64,000 bases of DNA from Planctomycetota bacterium (GCA_024280885.1 JAJRPF010000048.1:496001-560000); one strand, 5' to 3'; positions 24,859-33,902 are shown, numbered from the stretch's first letter. Notes: generated from the sequence alone by a model not told the origin. Numbers and translations: made by a program.

Positions 24859-26151
24859 ATGCCCCGCAACAAGCCTCGCAACGACGACCGACACATCGCC
24901 GGACGGCGACTTCATCCCGCGTCGCTGATGATGACGTACGGGTACAAGCCCGAGCTCTCCGAGGGCGCACTCAAGTCGCCAATTTTCCAGACCTCGACGT
25001 TCGTCTTTCGCACGGCCGAGGAGGGGAAGGCGTTCTTCGAGGTCGCCTACGGGCTGCGCGAGAAGGAGCCGAGCGAGGAGATGGGGCTGATCTACAGCCG
25101 TCTCAACAATCCGGATCTCGAGATCCTGCAGGATCGCCTCACGCTCTGGGACGAGGCCGATGCCGCCTCGGTCTTCGAGAGCGGTATGGCGGCGATCACC
25201 ACCACGCTCTTCGCGTTCGCGCGGCCCGATACCGTCGTCTTCCACAGTGGCCCGCTCTATGGCGGGACCGATCATCTGCTGAATGCCGTGCTCCCGCAGT
25301 TCGGGATCAAGCACCACGGCTTCGTTGCCGGCGCGTCGCGGGCCGAGATGGAGCAGGCGCTCGACGAGGCCCTGGCGATGGGACCGATCTCGGCCATCTT
25401 CATCGAGACGCCGGCCAATCCGACCAACGCGCTCGTGGACATCCAGGCGTGCTCGGAACTCGCGGATCGTGCCGCCGCCGTGCAGGGCGGCGAGCGTCCG
25501 CCGCTGATCGTCGACAACACGTTCCTGGGGCCCGTGTTCCAGCGCCCGTTGCAGCATGGCGCGGATCTGGTGATCTACTCGGCAACCAAGTTCCTGGGCG
25601 GGCACAGCGACGTGATCGCAGGGGCTTGCCTCGGATCGCAGGAGTTGATGGATCAGGTGACGGCGCTGCGCACGTTCTTCGGGACGATGTGCAGCCCGTG
25701 GACCGGTTGGCTGCTGATGCGCAGTCTGGAGACGCTCGAACTGCGGATGACGAAGCAGAAGGACAACGCCAAGCACGTCGCCGACTACCTCGCGGCGCAC
25801 CCCGGCGTGCGGAAGGTCCATTACCTCGCGCACCTTGAGCACGGGAGCGAGCAGCATCGCATCTACGAGGACCAATGCCTAGCGCCGGGTTCTCTGATCG
25901 CGTTCGACGTCAAGGGGGGCGAGGCCGAGGCGTTCGCACTCTTGAATGCGCTGCGACTCATCAAGTTGGCGGTCAGCCTGGGCGGCACCGAGTCACTCGC
26001 GGAGCACCCGGCGACGATGACGCATGCCGACATCCCCGTCGAGCGGCAGGCCGACCTCGGGATCACGCCGTCGATGATCCGGCTCTCGGTCGGTGTCGAG
26101 GACCCCGGCGATCTGGTGGCCGACCTGGGACAGGCGTTGGCGAGCATCTGA
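24859..26151 (+). CDS. PLP-dependent Cys/Met metabolism enzyme
   Basis: A 430-residue member of the cystathionine gamma-synthase family. The Schiff-base lysine is in YSATKFLGGHSD, the substrate-carboxylate Arg near SMIRLSVGVED, and Tyr and Arg of the PLP site in IYSRLNNPDLEILQ. Candidates are methionine gamma-lyase, cystathionine gamma-synthase/lyase and O-acylhomoserine sulfhydrylase; the insert around GLREKEPSEEMGL and the YGG signature point to the methionine-lyase-like branch but do not decide it. Monocistronic. Confidence 0.9.
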   Translation: MPRNKPRNDDRHIAGRRLHPASLMMTYGYKPELSEGALKSPIFQTSTFVFRTAEEGKAFFEVAYGLREKEPSEEMGLIYSRLNNPDLEILQDRLTLWDEADAASVFESGMAAITTTLFAFARPDTVVFHSGPLYGGTDHLLNAVLPQFGIKHHGFVAGASRAEMEQALDEALAMGPISAIFIETPANPTNALVDIQACSELADRAAAVQGGERPPLIVDNTFLGPVFQRPLQHGADLVIYSATKFLGGHSDVIAGACLGSQELMDQVTALRTFFGTMCSPWTGWLLMRSLETLELRMTKQKDNAKHVADYLAAHPGVRKVHYLAHLEHGSEQHRIYEDQCLAPGSLIAFDVKGGEAEAFALLNALRLIKLAVSLGGTESLAEHPATMTHADIPVERQADLGITPSMIRLSVGVEDPGDLVADLGQALASI

Positions 26152-26228
26152 AGAATTCAGAATTGCTTTCGTAACCTTCGGCGCTCCCGGGCGACCTAGG
26201 AAGTGGGAACCGTCTTCCGGAGTTCCCC

Positions 26229-27119
26229 ATGAACGCAACCCTCACATCCGGTCCCGATGCCGGAGGTCCACCCGAGTTCACCGGCTTCCCGCCCGAGTTC
26301 TTCAGCTTCCTGCGGGAACTCGAACGCAACAACGAGAGCGAGTGGTTCGCCGCGAACCGCGAACGCTTCGAAGCGGTCGTCCGCGGCCCGGCGCTGGCGT
26401 TCGTGCGCGCCGTCGCCCCCGGGCTGGCGCGCCGCTGCCCACCACTGCTCGCGAGCGACAGCAAGGCCCGCGGGTCCATGTTGCGCATGAACCGCGATAC
26501 GCGCTTCTCCGCGAGCAAGATCCCGTATCACACGTCGGTGGTTCTGCGTTTCCCGCATCGGGGAGCCGACGCCAGAACCGCTCCGTGCGCGACGTTGCGT
26601 TTGAGCTCGCGCATGGTTCTGATCTCGGCTGGCGTGCGCCCCGGCGGCGCCCACACGCTCGGTCTCCTGCGCGCGGCGATCGACGCGGATCGCGGAAGCT
26701 GGGCCGCGGTGCGCGACGATCGTGCGCTGCGGGCAGCGTTCGGTGATCTTGCGCCGCCTGAGTTGGTGCGCGTGCCGCGCGGCTGGCCGCCGGAGCATCC
26801 GTTCGCTGACGACCTGCGGCGCAAGTCGTTCCACGTAGTCTCCGAGTTGCCAATCTCCGCGACGCACGACGCCGCGTTCGTGCGGCAGGCAGTCGCGGCG
26901 TGGGCGTCGGCGGCACCGCTTCTGCGCTTCGTCTGCTCGGCGCTGGGCCTGGATTGGGACGCCGCATCCGCGGCCGATCCGTGTGGCACGAAGGGCTCCG
27001 GGTCGGCTTCGCGCACGAACGCCGCGAGGCTCGCCGCCGAAGCCACCGATGCATCGGAACCGAGTGGAGGCGGTGCGAATGGCGTGGTCGCCGAGCCCCC
27101 GGACGTCAGGTCCGCCTGA
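26229..27119 (+). CDS. DUF2461 family protein
   Basis: A 296-residue protein of the DUF2461/TIGR02453 family, recognised by ELERNNESEWFAANRERFE and RMNRDTRFSASKIPYHT. The family has about 220 residues; here the last 70 are an Ala/Ser-rich extension unlike the core. Biochemical function unknown. The extension ends at the start of the structured stretch that leads to the reverse transcriptase. Confidence 0.8.
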   Translation: MNATLTSGPDAGGPPEFTGFPPEFFSFLRELERNNESEWFAANRERFEAVVRGPALAFVRAVAPGLARRCPPLLASDSKARGSMLRMNRDTRFSASKIPYHTSVVLRFPHRGADARTAPCATLRLSSRMVLISAGVRPGGAHTLGLLRAAIDADRGSWAAVRDDRALRAAFGDLAPPELVRVPRGWPPEHPFADDLRRKSFHVVSELPISATHDAAFVRQAVAAWASAAPLLRFVCSALGLDWDAASAADPCGTKGSGSASRTNAARLAAEATDASEPSGGGANGVVAEPPDVRSA

Positions 27120-27490
27120 CGCGCGGGGGCTCGGGCTGCGAGTGCGCGTTGCTGGGTGCAGGTTGCTGTGTGCCCGTTGGCGTGTCGCTGACGGGTGCGA
27201 AACTGCATGCGCCTTGGCGGTGCGTGTAGCAGCGCACGGGCCGATGTTTCGTCGGCCTGGTCGAGACTCGTCTCGTCCGAACTCGTTCAGCGGCTTCCAC
27301 AGGAACTGCGTTCCTGCGGAACCCACGCAAGGCAGTGGGGGCGCGGACCTCGGTCCGCGTCCCCGACTTTCCCCACGCCCCGCTGTGTGCCCCGCTGTGT
27401 GCCCCGCTGTGTGCCCCGCTGTGTGCCCCGCATTGACGCCGCTTCCGCTGCGATCCCGCTCACCCGAAGAAAGGCGGATCGGTCCTGCTC
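27120..27490 (+). ncRNA. Structured leader of the retron-type RT, candidate msr-msd RNA
   Basis: A 371-bp gap between DUF2461 and the RT gene. It holds a hairpin with GGAAC/GTTCC (27302-27314), a strong 13-bp stem at 27337-27364 (GGGGG and CGCGGACC pairing with GGTCCGCG and TCCCC), a small GAGAC/GTCTC hairpin near 27263-27274, and the 12-bp tandem array at 27377-27431. Retrons encode their template RNA directly upstream of the RT on the same strand, so this is where msr-msd should be. I could not find a convincing long a1/a2 pairing, and the ends are unknown. Confidence 0.45.
27377..27431. repeat. Four tandem 12-bp repeats
   Basis: GCCCCGCTGTGT occurs four times without interruption (27377, 27389, 27401, 27413) and is followed by a partial GCCCCGC. 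It lies about 60 bp before the RT start, inside the candidate leader RNA. All units are identical, which suggests recent slippage or selection. Confidence 0.95.
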
Positions 27491-28501
27491 ATGAACGCCT
27501 TCCAACTGCTCGGTTCGGTGGCGTGCGGCGCGTTCGTCGTGCTCGTGGTCGGACTCGCGGTCACTGCGGCGTATCGGGGCTTCGTGGGGCGGTTCGCCGG
27601 GCATCCGTGGCAAGCGTTCAGGGCCCGTCGTGGCTGGGGGAAATCTGTCGCAATGTTCGCGGCGCGCATCGACTACGAACCCTCCGAACTCGCACGCATC
27701 GAGCCGCGCTATCGTGCGGTCGCCATCCCGAAGCGAAGCGGAGGCCATCGTCGTCTGCTGATCCCCGATGATCAGACGAAGGCCGTGCAGCGCGCCATCC
27801 TGCGACGCATCCTGCACGGGCTGCGCGCCCACCCCGCCGCGATGGGCTTCGAGAAGGGGCGCTCGATCGTCGAGAATGCGTTGCCGCATGCCGGGCGTGC
27901 GATTGTCGTCAACACCGACATCGTGGACTTCTTCACGAACACGCGTGCCGACCGAGTCGAGGCGTACTTCCGCCGCGTCGGGTGGAACGCCGACGCGGCG
28001 ACGCTCCTGACGCGACTCGTAACGCATGAGGGCTCGTTGCCGCAGGGCGCGCCGACGAGCCCACGCATCGCAAACCTCGTCAACTTCGGGCTCGACGCGC
28101 ACTTGAGCGCCTACGCGCGCCGCCGTGACGTGAACTACACGCGATACGCGGACGACCTGACGTTCTCGTTCGAGCAGGACCGCAAGAAGGACGCGAAGTG
28201 CGTGCGCGGGATTCTGCAGTACACGCGCCGTCTGCTGAAGGCCCTCGGATACGAGATGCATCGTGGCAAGACGACGATCCGGCGTCGGCATCAGCGGCAG
28301 GAGGTGACGGGGCTCGTCGTCAATGACGGCGTGCGTCTACCGCGTACGACGCGACGCAGGCTGCGGGCCATTCGCCATCACATGGCGACGGGGCGCGAGG
28401 CGACGCTGACACGCGAGCAGATGCACGGCTGGGACGCCTTCGAGGCAATGGTGGAGCGACGGGTCGCCGCCGCTGGTTCAGCAAGGAACCCGAACGGCTA
28501 A
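27491..28501 (+). CDS. Retron-type reverse transcriptase with N-terminal membrane helix
   Basis: A 336-residue reverse transcriptase. The retron-specific NAxxH motif is N129-A-L-P-H133, within GRSIVENALPHAG. The catalytic carboxylates are D143 in VNTDIVDFF and D221/D222 in RYADDLTFS. QGAPTSP (185-191) is RT motif 4, and the VTG motif of retron RTs is at 272-274. No maturase or endonuclease domain, so not a group II intron. Unusually, residues 8-28 form a hydrophobic helix ahead of the RT domain, suggesting a membrane-attached enzyme. No obvious effector gene adjoins it. Confidence 0.92.
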   Translation: MNAFQLLGSVACGAFVVLVVGLAVTAAYRGFVGRFAGHPWQAFRARRGWGKSVAMFAARIDYEPSELARIEPRYRAVAIPKRSGGHRRLLIPDDQTKAVQRAILRRILHGLRAHPAAMGFEKGRSIVENALPHAGRAIVVNTDIVDFFTNTRADRVEAYFRRVGWNADAATLLTRLVTHEGSLPQGAPTSPRIANLVNFGLDAHLSAYARRRDVNYTRYADDLTFSFEQDRKKDAKCVRGILQYTRRLLKALGYEMHRGKTTIRRRHQRQEVTGLVVNDGVRLPRTTRRRLRAIRHHMATGREATLTREQMHGWDAFEAMVERRVAAAGSARNPNG

Positions 28502-28504
28502 CAT

Positions 28505-28565
28505 TGCACTAACGATCACGGCGTGATACTCTCCCTGGCCCATCGGGGATCGATGGCCAAATGCG
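28505..28565 (+). terminator. Hairpins after the RT gene
   Basis: Two hairpins follow the stop: ATCAC-GGC-GTGAT (about 28514-28526) and TGGCC-C-ATCG with CGATGGCCA around a GGGGAT loop (about 28536-28560). No T-run follows, so this is a weak intrinsic terminator or another element of the retron transcript. Confidence 0.4.
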
Positions 28566-28582
28566 CAACGGGAGAGATGGCG

Positions 28583-29113
28583 ATGAATATCAGTGAACTT
28601 CTGAAGAAGCAGGTCGAGGACAGCTACGGGGCCACGCTCGCGATGCTGGATCTCGTCGACGAAACCGCGCTCGACTGGAAGCCGGCGACGGGCGACAACT
28701 GGATGACGATGGGGCAGTTGCTGCGCCATTTGGAGCACTCGTGCGGGTTGATTGCGGCGTGCTTCGTCGCGAACGACTGGAGCGTGCTCGCGCAGTTCGC
28801 CGAGAGCGGCGGAGAGCCGGACCCGGAGACGGGCTTACTGCCTGCATCGGCGATGTCCCCGTGCGAGAACGTCGCGGCGGCACGCGCAGCGATCGAGGCC
28901 GACAAGGCGAAGGCTCTGGCAGCGATCGACGAAGCCGGCGAAGAGCGGATCATCAACGAACAGGGCGTCGCGCCCTGGAACCCGACGCCGCGCACGTTGG
29001 GCTTCAACCTGCTCGAGTGCGTGCAACACCTGAACAGCCACAAGGCCCAGCTCTTCTACTACCTGAAATTGCAGGGCAAGCCGGTCCACACCGGCACCCT
29101 CTGGGGCATGTAG
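28583..29113 (+). CDS. DinB-superfamily protein
   Basis: A 176-residue four-helix protein of the DinB/YfiT type. The metal-site histidines appear as LLRHLEHSCG in helix 2 and LNSHKAQLFYYL near the C-terminus. Relatives are metal-dependent thiol transferases or have no known role. ATG 28583 fits GGGAG at 28570-28574; ATG 28577 is too close. Convergent with the nitroreductase gene, with the large palindrome between. Confidence 0.85.
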   Translation: MNISELLKKQVEDSYGATLAMLDLVDETALDWKPATGDNWMTMGQLLRHLEHSCGLIAACFVANDWSVLAQFAESGGEPDPETGLLPASAMSPCENVAAARAAIEADKAKALAAIDEAGEERIINEQGVAPWNPTPRTLGFNLLECVQHLNSHKAQLFYYLKLQGKPVHTGTLWGM

Positions 29114-29190
29114 ACCGAGCCGCGGGAAACCGGGCGAGGGCCAACCACGATTCATGGTCCTCGCCGACACGACCAACGAGAGGCGTGGCC

Positions 29191-29300
29191 TGCCCGAGAG
29201 AGCGAGCCAGGCTCAATTCTTTGGTGCGGCGAAGGGACTCGCTCTCGTGAGCGCCCAACCGCCGCGCCGAGGAATTGAGCCTGGCTCGGTATTTCGGGCA
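29191..29300. repeat. 110-bp imperfect palindrome between convergent genes
   Basis: The whole stretch is close to its own reverse complement. Perfect 17-base arms are at 29203-29219 (CGAGCCAGGCTCAATTC) and 29272-29288; the pairing continues outward to TGCCCGA/TCGGGCA at 29191 and 29300 and inward to about 29232/29259. It would form one long hairpin on either strand, so it may end transcription of both neighbours or be a REP-like mobile palindrome. Confidence 0.9.
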
Positions 29301-29369
29301 ACGAAACCCGTCCCCTCTCCGGTTCTCCTCCCGGTCCCCTCTCTCCGACACGCCAATCGGCCCCCCCAC

Positions 29370-30050
29370 CTACTCCAGGAACACCGCCACGTCCTCCAGC
29401 GACTTGCGCCAAAGCGCATGCTCGGGAACCTGGCAGTCCTCCGCCGGATAGCCGACCGGGATCACGACGAATGCGCGCTCGTTCGCCGGGCGCTCCAGTA
29501 CGTCGCCGAGGAACTTCATCGGACTTGGCGTGTGAGTCAGCGTCGAGAGCCCGGCCGCCTGTGCCGCCGCGAGGAACATCCCGACGGCGATCCCCACCGA
29601 CTCGTCGGCGTAGTAGATGAGGCCGTCGTCGTCATCGCGCGTGAGCTTGAAGACGATCACCAGCCAGGGCGCGATTTCGAGGTAGCGCTTGTCCTCGTCC
29701 GTGCCGAGCGGCGCCAGATCGCGGAGCCACTCCTCGCTGGCGCGACCGGAGTAGAACGCGCGTTCCTCCTCTTCGGCAGCGAGTCGAATGGCGTGTTTCA
29801 CCGCCGGATTCGCGACACAGACAAAACGCCACGGCTGCTTGTTGGCGCCACTGGGGGCGGTGCCCGCGCAGCGCACGAGCCATTCGATGGTCTCGCGCGC
29901 GACAGGGCGCTCCGAGAACGCGCGAATGCTGCGGCGGCGGCGGAGCACGTCGTGCACGTGGCGCAGCGCGTCGGTAGGTGACATGCCCGGGTCGAAGCGG
30001 TCGGTGAGCGGTACGAATTTTGGGAGTGGAGAGGAGGCGGGATCAGGCAT
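29370..30050 (-). CDS. Nitroreductase-fold flavoprotein, iodotyrosine-deiodinase-like
   Basis: A 226-residue FMN enzyme of the nitroreductase fold. The FMN-binding start is RRRRSIRAFSERPV, and APSGANKQPW is typical of the iodotyrosine deiodinase branch. The lid residues Glu, Tyr and Lys used there to hold halotyrosine appear in EEEERAFYSG and LGTDEDKRYLE. Possible activity is reductive dehalogenation or nitro reduction; substrate not proven. Single-gene unit. Confidence 0.88.
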   Translation of the reverse strand: MPDPASSPLPKFVPLTDRFDPGMSPTDALRHVHDVLRRRRSIRAFSERPVARETIEWLVRCAGTAPSGANKQPWRFVCVANPAVKHAIRLAAEEEERAFYSGRASEEWLRDLAPLGTDEDKRYLEIAPWLVIVFKLTRDDDDGLIYYADESVGIAVGMFLAAAQAAGLSTLTHTPSPMKFLGDVLERPANERAFVVIPVGYPAEDCQVPEHALWRKSLEDVAVFLE

Positions 30051-30184
30051 GCGCCGACGATAGCGCTGCGCACGTCCGATCGGAGCAACGGATACCGGAG
30101 TTGGCGCTGATCGGGCGTCGCCGCCCTCCCGTGCCACGGATCTGGCGCGGGACTGTAGAACGGGCGTTCGTACCGGAGGTGACG

Positions 30185-31675
30185 ATGTCCCGCTCGCTGG
30201 CCCTGGCCCTCAATCTGACACCGACTGCGCTGCTGATCGTACTCGCACTCGGGTGTTCGTCCACGTCGCGTGCAACAAGCGAGGCGCCGCGCGAGACCGA
30301 TCACGCGACGCGGTTACCGGCCTCCAAGCCCCTTCGGCGTGACTCGCTCCACAATCTGGGCGGTGGTCGAGCGCGGCTCGTGCCCGCGGCCCGGATCGGC
30401 GATGCACGCATCAACGAATGCAGCGGGATCGCATATGCCGCCGGTCGCTGGTGGACGCATAACGACAGCGGCGATGGGCCGTATCTCTTCAGCGCGCCGA
30501 CGCCGTGGTTCCACGACGTGACGCGCCATGAAGTGCCGGATGCCGTGGCGGTGGACTGGGAGGAGATCGCTGCGTTCGGCGACGACCTGCTCGTGTGCGA
30601 CATCGGTGACAACCGTCGGGCGCGGGACGACCTGACGCTCTACCGTGTGCGCCCGACGGCTGACGGCGTCGAGACGGTCGCCGTCTATCCCATCGCATAC
30701 CCGGACGGGAAGCACGATGCCGAGGCGGTCTTCGTCTGGAATGGTCGCGTGTACATCGTGATCAAGAATCGCGGCGAGGAGACGACGGGTGTCTATCGCT
30801 TCGCGCGCTTGCGGGACCGCGCGGAACTCGCCGAGGGCGAGCGCAACGTCCCGACTCGGATCGGTTCCGTGAACCTGCCAGACGGCGAGCAGGTGACGGC
30901 AGCCGACTCGTCCGCCGATGGGCTGATCGTTCTGCTGACGTATTCGCAAGTACTCTTCTTCACTGCGGACAACGTCGATGGCGATCCCATCGCGTCGTTC
31001 AACCTGAACGCACGGCAATGCGAGGCGATTGCGTGGACCGCCACCGGCATCGTCTTCGCAAACGAGCAGCGCGACGTCTACATGGTCGACGACCCACTCG
31101 GCAGCGACCTGAAGTGGTGGCTGCCCCCCGTGGCGCACGTTGCGGTGGCATCGTTACCGAAGGGCGCGGATCGTGAGCTGCTCACGGAACTGCCCGTCGC
31201 CAATCTGCGCGAAGGCGAGTCGGTCCGTATGGGCGTCGTCGGTGATGCATTCATCATCGACGCCGCGCTCCTTCTCGAGGGCGATATCGTCGTGAGCGAG
31301 GGACGTCTCGGCACGAGCGCCATCGTGGGCTTCGCCGCCGAACCCGGGCTCGCGACGACGGAAGCGGATCGGCTCTTCGCGGTGATCGTGCCGCCGGACC
31401 GTCCGCTCGGAGTTGTGCCCTTCAGCATGCTCGGCCCGCCCGCGAACAAGGACCTGACGGGCGTGTCCGTGGAAGGCGAAGGCGAGAACGACGTCTTCGC
31501 GTTCCGGCTCAAGATCAAGACGGCTGCAGTCTTCCCGGACGGTGTCCCGAAGCAGTTCCGCTTCCAGTTCGTCACCAACGGCTTCCGCACCGGCGACGAC
31601 GAACCCCGCCTCTCCGCCCTCGACTTCTACAGCCTGATGCGCCCCTTCACCTGGGCCCAAACCACCCTGCGATAG
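30185..31675 (+). CDS. Predicted lipoprotein, propeller-like, function unknown
   Basis: A 496-residue protein with a lipoprotein signal (lipobox LALGC at about residue 24). The body has repeated strands such as GRWWTHNDSGDGPYLF and RVYIVIKNRGEETTGVYRF, similar to secreted propellers that hold SdiA-regulated- or NHL-like folds. GGAGGTGA precedes ATG 30185. No catalytic residues recognised. Confidence 0.72.
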   Translation: MSRSLALALNLTPTALLIVLALGCSSTSRATSEAPRETDHATRLPASKPLRRDSLHNLGGGRARLVPAARIGDARINECSGIAYAAGRWWTHNDSGDGPYLFSAPTPWFHDVTRHEVPDAVAVDWEEIAAFGDDLLVCDIGDNRRARDDLTLYRVRPTADGVETVAVYPIAYPDGKHDAEAVFVWNGRVYIVIKNRGEETTGVYRFARLRDRAELAEGERNVPTRIGSVNLPDGEQVTAADSSADGLIVLLTYSQVLFFTADNVDGDPIASFNLNARQCEAIAWTATGIVFANEQRDVYMVDDPLGSDLKWWLPPVAHVAVASLPKGADRELLTELPVANLREGESVRMGVVGDAFIIDAALLLEGDIVVSEGRLGTSAIVGFAAEPGLATTEADRLFAVIVPPDRPLGVVPFSMLGPPANKDLTGVSVEGEGENDVFAFRLKIKTAAVFPDGVPKQFRFQFVTNGFRTGDDEPRLSALDFYSLMRPFTWAQTTLR

Positions 31676-31721
31676 CCCATACCGGGTCTGTTTTCGCGCC
31701 CTTTAGCCTCAACTTCGCCAG

Positions 31722-33395
31722 CTACGAGCGCCCGCTGCGGATGACGGAAAGCAAGAGCACCAACCCGAGTCCGAAGGACGAGACGAACCCGAGCAGCGCA
31801 AAGAGCGGGAACCCGAGCAGTTTCGGTCCCTGGTCGACGGTCATCACGATTGCACTACCAACGATGAGAGCTGCCGTGACGATGCCGCCGGTGAGCCGAT
31901 TGGCGCTGCGATCGAGTTGGTGCCCAAACTCGTCCAGTCGCTTGAGATCCAACTCGATCCGCAACCCGCCGCGCCGCGCGCGCATGAGCAACGCGCGCAC
32001 ATCCTTCGGCAGACTGAGCAGCACCTTCTTGATCTCGCGCAGCCCGCGATTGGCGACGGTCACCGGGTTGTGCAGACGCTTGATCATGCGTCGCGCGGCT
32101 GGCTCCAGGTGTTCGGCCATGTCGAAGTCGGGGTCGAGCGCGCGCCCGAGGCCTTCGAGCGTGATGAAGACTTTCACGAGCATGGCGACGTCGCTCGGCA
32201 GGGCCAGATCGTTCTCGCGGACGATGTCCGCGATGTCGCGGAGCATGGCTGTGACGTCGAGTGCCCCGAGCGGGACGCCGTGATACCGATCCAGGAACGC
32301 GCGCGCATCCTGCGTCAGAAAGTCGAGGTCCGTCGCCGAGCCGTCGGACCACGCAAGCAGCACGTCGACCACCGCGTTCTCATCGTGGTCGGCGACGGCG
32401 CCGAGCAACTCGACAAACTCGCGCCGCCGATCTTCGGAGAGCCGTCCGATCATGCCGAAATCGAGCAACCCGATCCGCGACCCCGGCAGGAAGAGCACGT
32501 TCCCCGGGTGCGGGTCGGCGTGATAGAGGCCGTGCACGAAGATCATGTCGAGCAGCGCACGCGCGCCAACGCCCATGAGTTCCACCGGGTCCACGCCTTC
32601 TGGTCGCGCCCCCCGCATCCACTCTGCAGCGGACGTACCCGCAACGAACGACAGGACGAGCAAACGCTTGCTCGCCCACGGCTCGATGACCTCGGGAACG
32701 ACGACCTCGCTCTGCTCCGCCAGGTTCTCCGCGATCTGGCGCAGCGAACGGGCTTCCATCGACAGATCGAGTTCCGCGCGCATCGTGCGCCCGAACTGCT
32801 TCGCGATTCGCCGCGGGTGGTACCGCCGCACCTCCTGCACCTCTGTCTCGAGCACCTCCGCAAAGCGTTCGAGCAGGCGCAGATCGGCGGAGACTTCTCC
32901 GTCGATGCCCGGCCGCCGGATCTTCAGCACGACGTCGCGACCGTCGGGCAGCGTCGCTCGATGCACCTGTGCAATCGATCCGGCGGCCAGCGGTTCCGTA
33001 TCGAGGGTGGCGAAGACGTCCCCGATCGTCGCCCCGAGCGCGCGCTCAATCTGCCCGCGGAGAGCCTCGAAGGGCACGGTCGCGACGTCCTCGTGCAACT
33101 TGCTGAACTCGGCCATCCAGTCCGGCGGCAGCAGGTCGGGTCGACTGGCGAGTACCTGTCCCAGCTTCACGAATGTTGGGCCGAGTTCTTCGAGGACGTT
33201 GCGCATGCGCTCGGGCGCGGAGAGCGTCGGCAGGTCCTTGATACGCTCGATACGGAGCGCGCGCCCCGTCGCCTCGAGGAGCGCGACGACGCCCGTACGG
33301 TGGACAAGATCGCCGAATCCGTGGCGGATGAGGACCCCGGCGATTTCGTTCAATCGCCCGAGATCGCGCGCAGCAACCAGAGCCTTCAGCAGCAT
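31722..33395 (-). CDS. ubiB: UbiB/ABC1/ADCK-type atypical kinase
   Basis: A 557-residue member of the UbiB family with the KxGQ motif in FVKLGQVLASRPDLLP, the Ala-rich loop AAGSIAQVHRA that replaces the Gly-rich loop, the invariant Lys in VVLKIRRPG, and catalytic HADPHPGNVLF and LLDFGMIG. Two hydrophobic helices close the C-terminus. The family supports quinone synthesis or lipid handling at the membrane. No other ubi or men genes are in the window. Confidence 0.93.
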   Translation of the reverse strand: MLLKALVAARDLGRLNEIAGVLIRHGFGDLVHRTGVVALLEATGRALRIERIKDLPTLSAPERMRNVLEELGPTFVKLGQVLASRPDLLPPDWMAEFSKLHEDVATVPFEALRGQIERALGATIGDVFATLDTEPLAAGSIAQVHRATLPDGRDVVLKIRRPGIDGEVSADLRLLERFAEVLETEVQEVRRYHPRRIAKQFGRTMRAELDLSMEARSLRQIAENLAEQSEVVVPEVIEPWASKRLLVLSFVAGTSAAEWMRGARPEGVDPVELMGVGARALLDMIFVHGLYHADPHPGNVLFLPGSRIGLLDFGMIGRLSEDRRREFVELLGAVADHDENAVVDVLLAWSDGSATDLDFLTQDARAFLDRYHGVPLGALDVTAMLRDIADIVRENDLALPSDVAMLVKVFITLEGLGRALDPDFDMAEHLEPAARRMIKRLHNPVTVANRGLREIKKVLLSLPKDVRALLMRARRGGLRIELDLKRLDEFGHQLDRSANRLTGGIVTAALIVGSAIVMTVDQGPKLLGFPLFALLGFVSSFGLGLVLLLSVIRSGRS

Positions 33396-33551
33396 GCAGC
33401 CAAGGCTATCAGGGAGGCTCCTGCGGCGTGTGGCCCGCGTGGGCCGGCTCGGACTGGGAGCGCGGATTGGGATCCGCCCGGCGGGTTCCCGTAGTCTGTG
33501 TGGGCCGACGCGTGGGGCGCCGGATCCAGATCGACAGAGGGAGATTCCCAG

Positions 33552-33821
33552 ATGCGTGGTTTCATTTCGACGATTGCGGTCGCGGGCCTGCTCGCGATCG
33601 GGCTCACTGGTTGCTTGGCAGAGGAAGCACCCGAAGGCGGCAGCGAGGGCGACGCCCCGGCCGCCGACGTCGCGGCCAAGTGCGCTACGTGCGAGAAGGG
33701 CAGAGGCGGCGAGGACCTCTTCTGCGAGGACTGCAAGAAGGGCTTTGTCGGTGGCGAAGAAGCCACGACCTGCCCGACGTGCTTCATCGAGAAGCAAGGT
33801 GGCCCGGCCTGCCCGACCTGA
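33552..33821 (+). CDS. Small Cys-rich lipoprotein
   Basis: An 89-residue lipoprotein (lipobox IGLTGC at about residue 21) with an acidic linker and eight further Cys in three CxxC pairs and singles: CATCEKG, CEDCKKG, CPTC and a terminal CPT. This resembles a zinc ribbon or a disulfide-rich module. Followed by a strong terminator. Function unknown. Confidence 0.75.
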   Translation: MRGFISTIAVAGLLAIGLTGCLAEEAPEGGSEGDAPAADVAAKCATCEKGRGGEDLFCEDCKKGFVGGEEATTCPTCFIEKQGGPACPT

Positions 33822-33872
33822 TCGAAGTAATCGGTTCCCCGGTTCGGGGACAACTCACTTCGACTCAATCCG

Positions 33873-33902
33873 ATGCGGGCGCGGATCGTTCCGCGCCCGC
33901 AT
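33873..33902. terminator. Strong GC hairpin, bidirectional terminator candidate
   Basis: A perfect 13-bp stem, ATGCGGGCGCGGA (33873-33885) with its complement at 33890-33902, closed by the four-base loop TCGT. It sits between the lipoprotein gene and the convergent symporter gene. TCCCC/GGGGA at 33836-33850 makes a smaller hairpin before it. No T-tract. Confidence 0.8.

Noticed and set aside
27377..27431. CRISPR array
   Set aside because: Units of 12 bp are contiguous with no spacers, and no cas gene is near.
27491..28501. Group II intron RT
   Set aside because: No maturase or endonuclease domain after the RT core, no intron domain V/VI sequence seen, and the retron NAxxH and VTG motifs are present.
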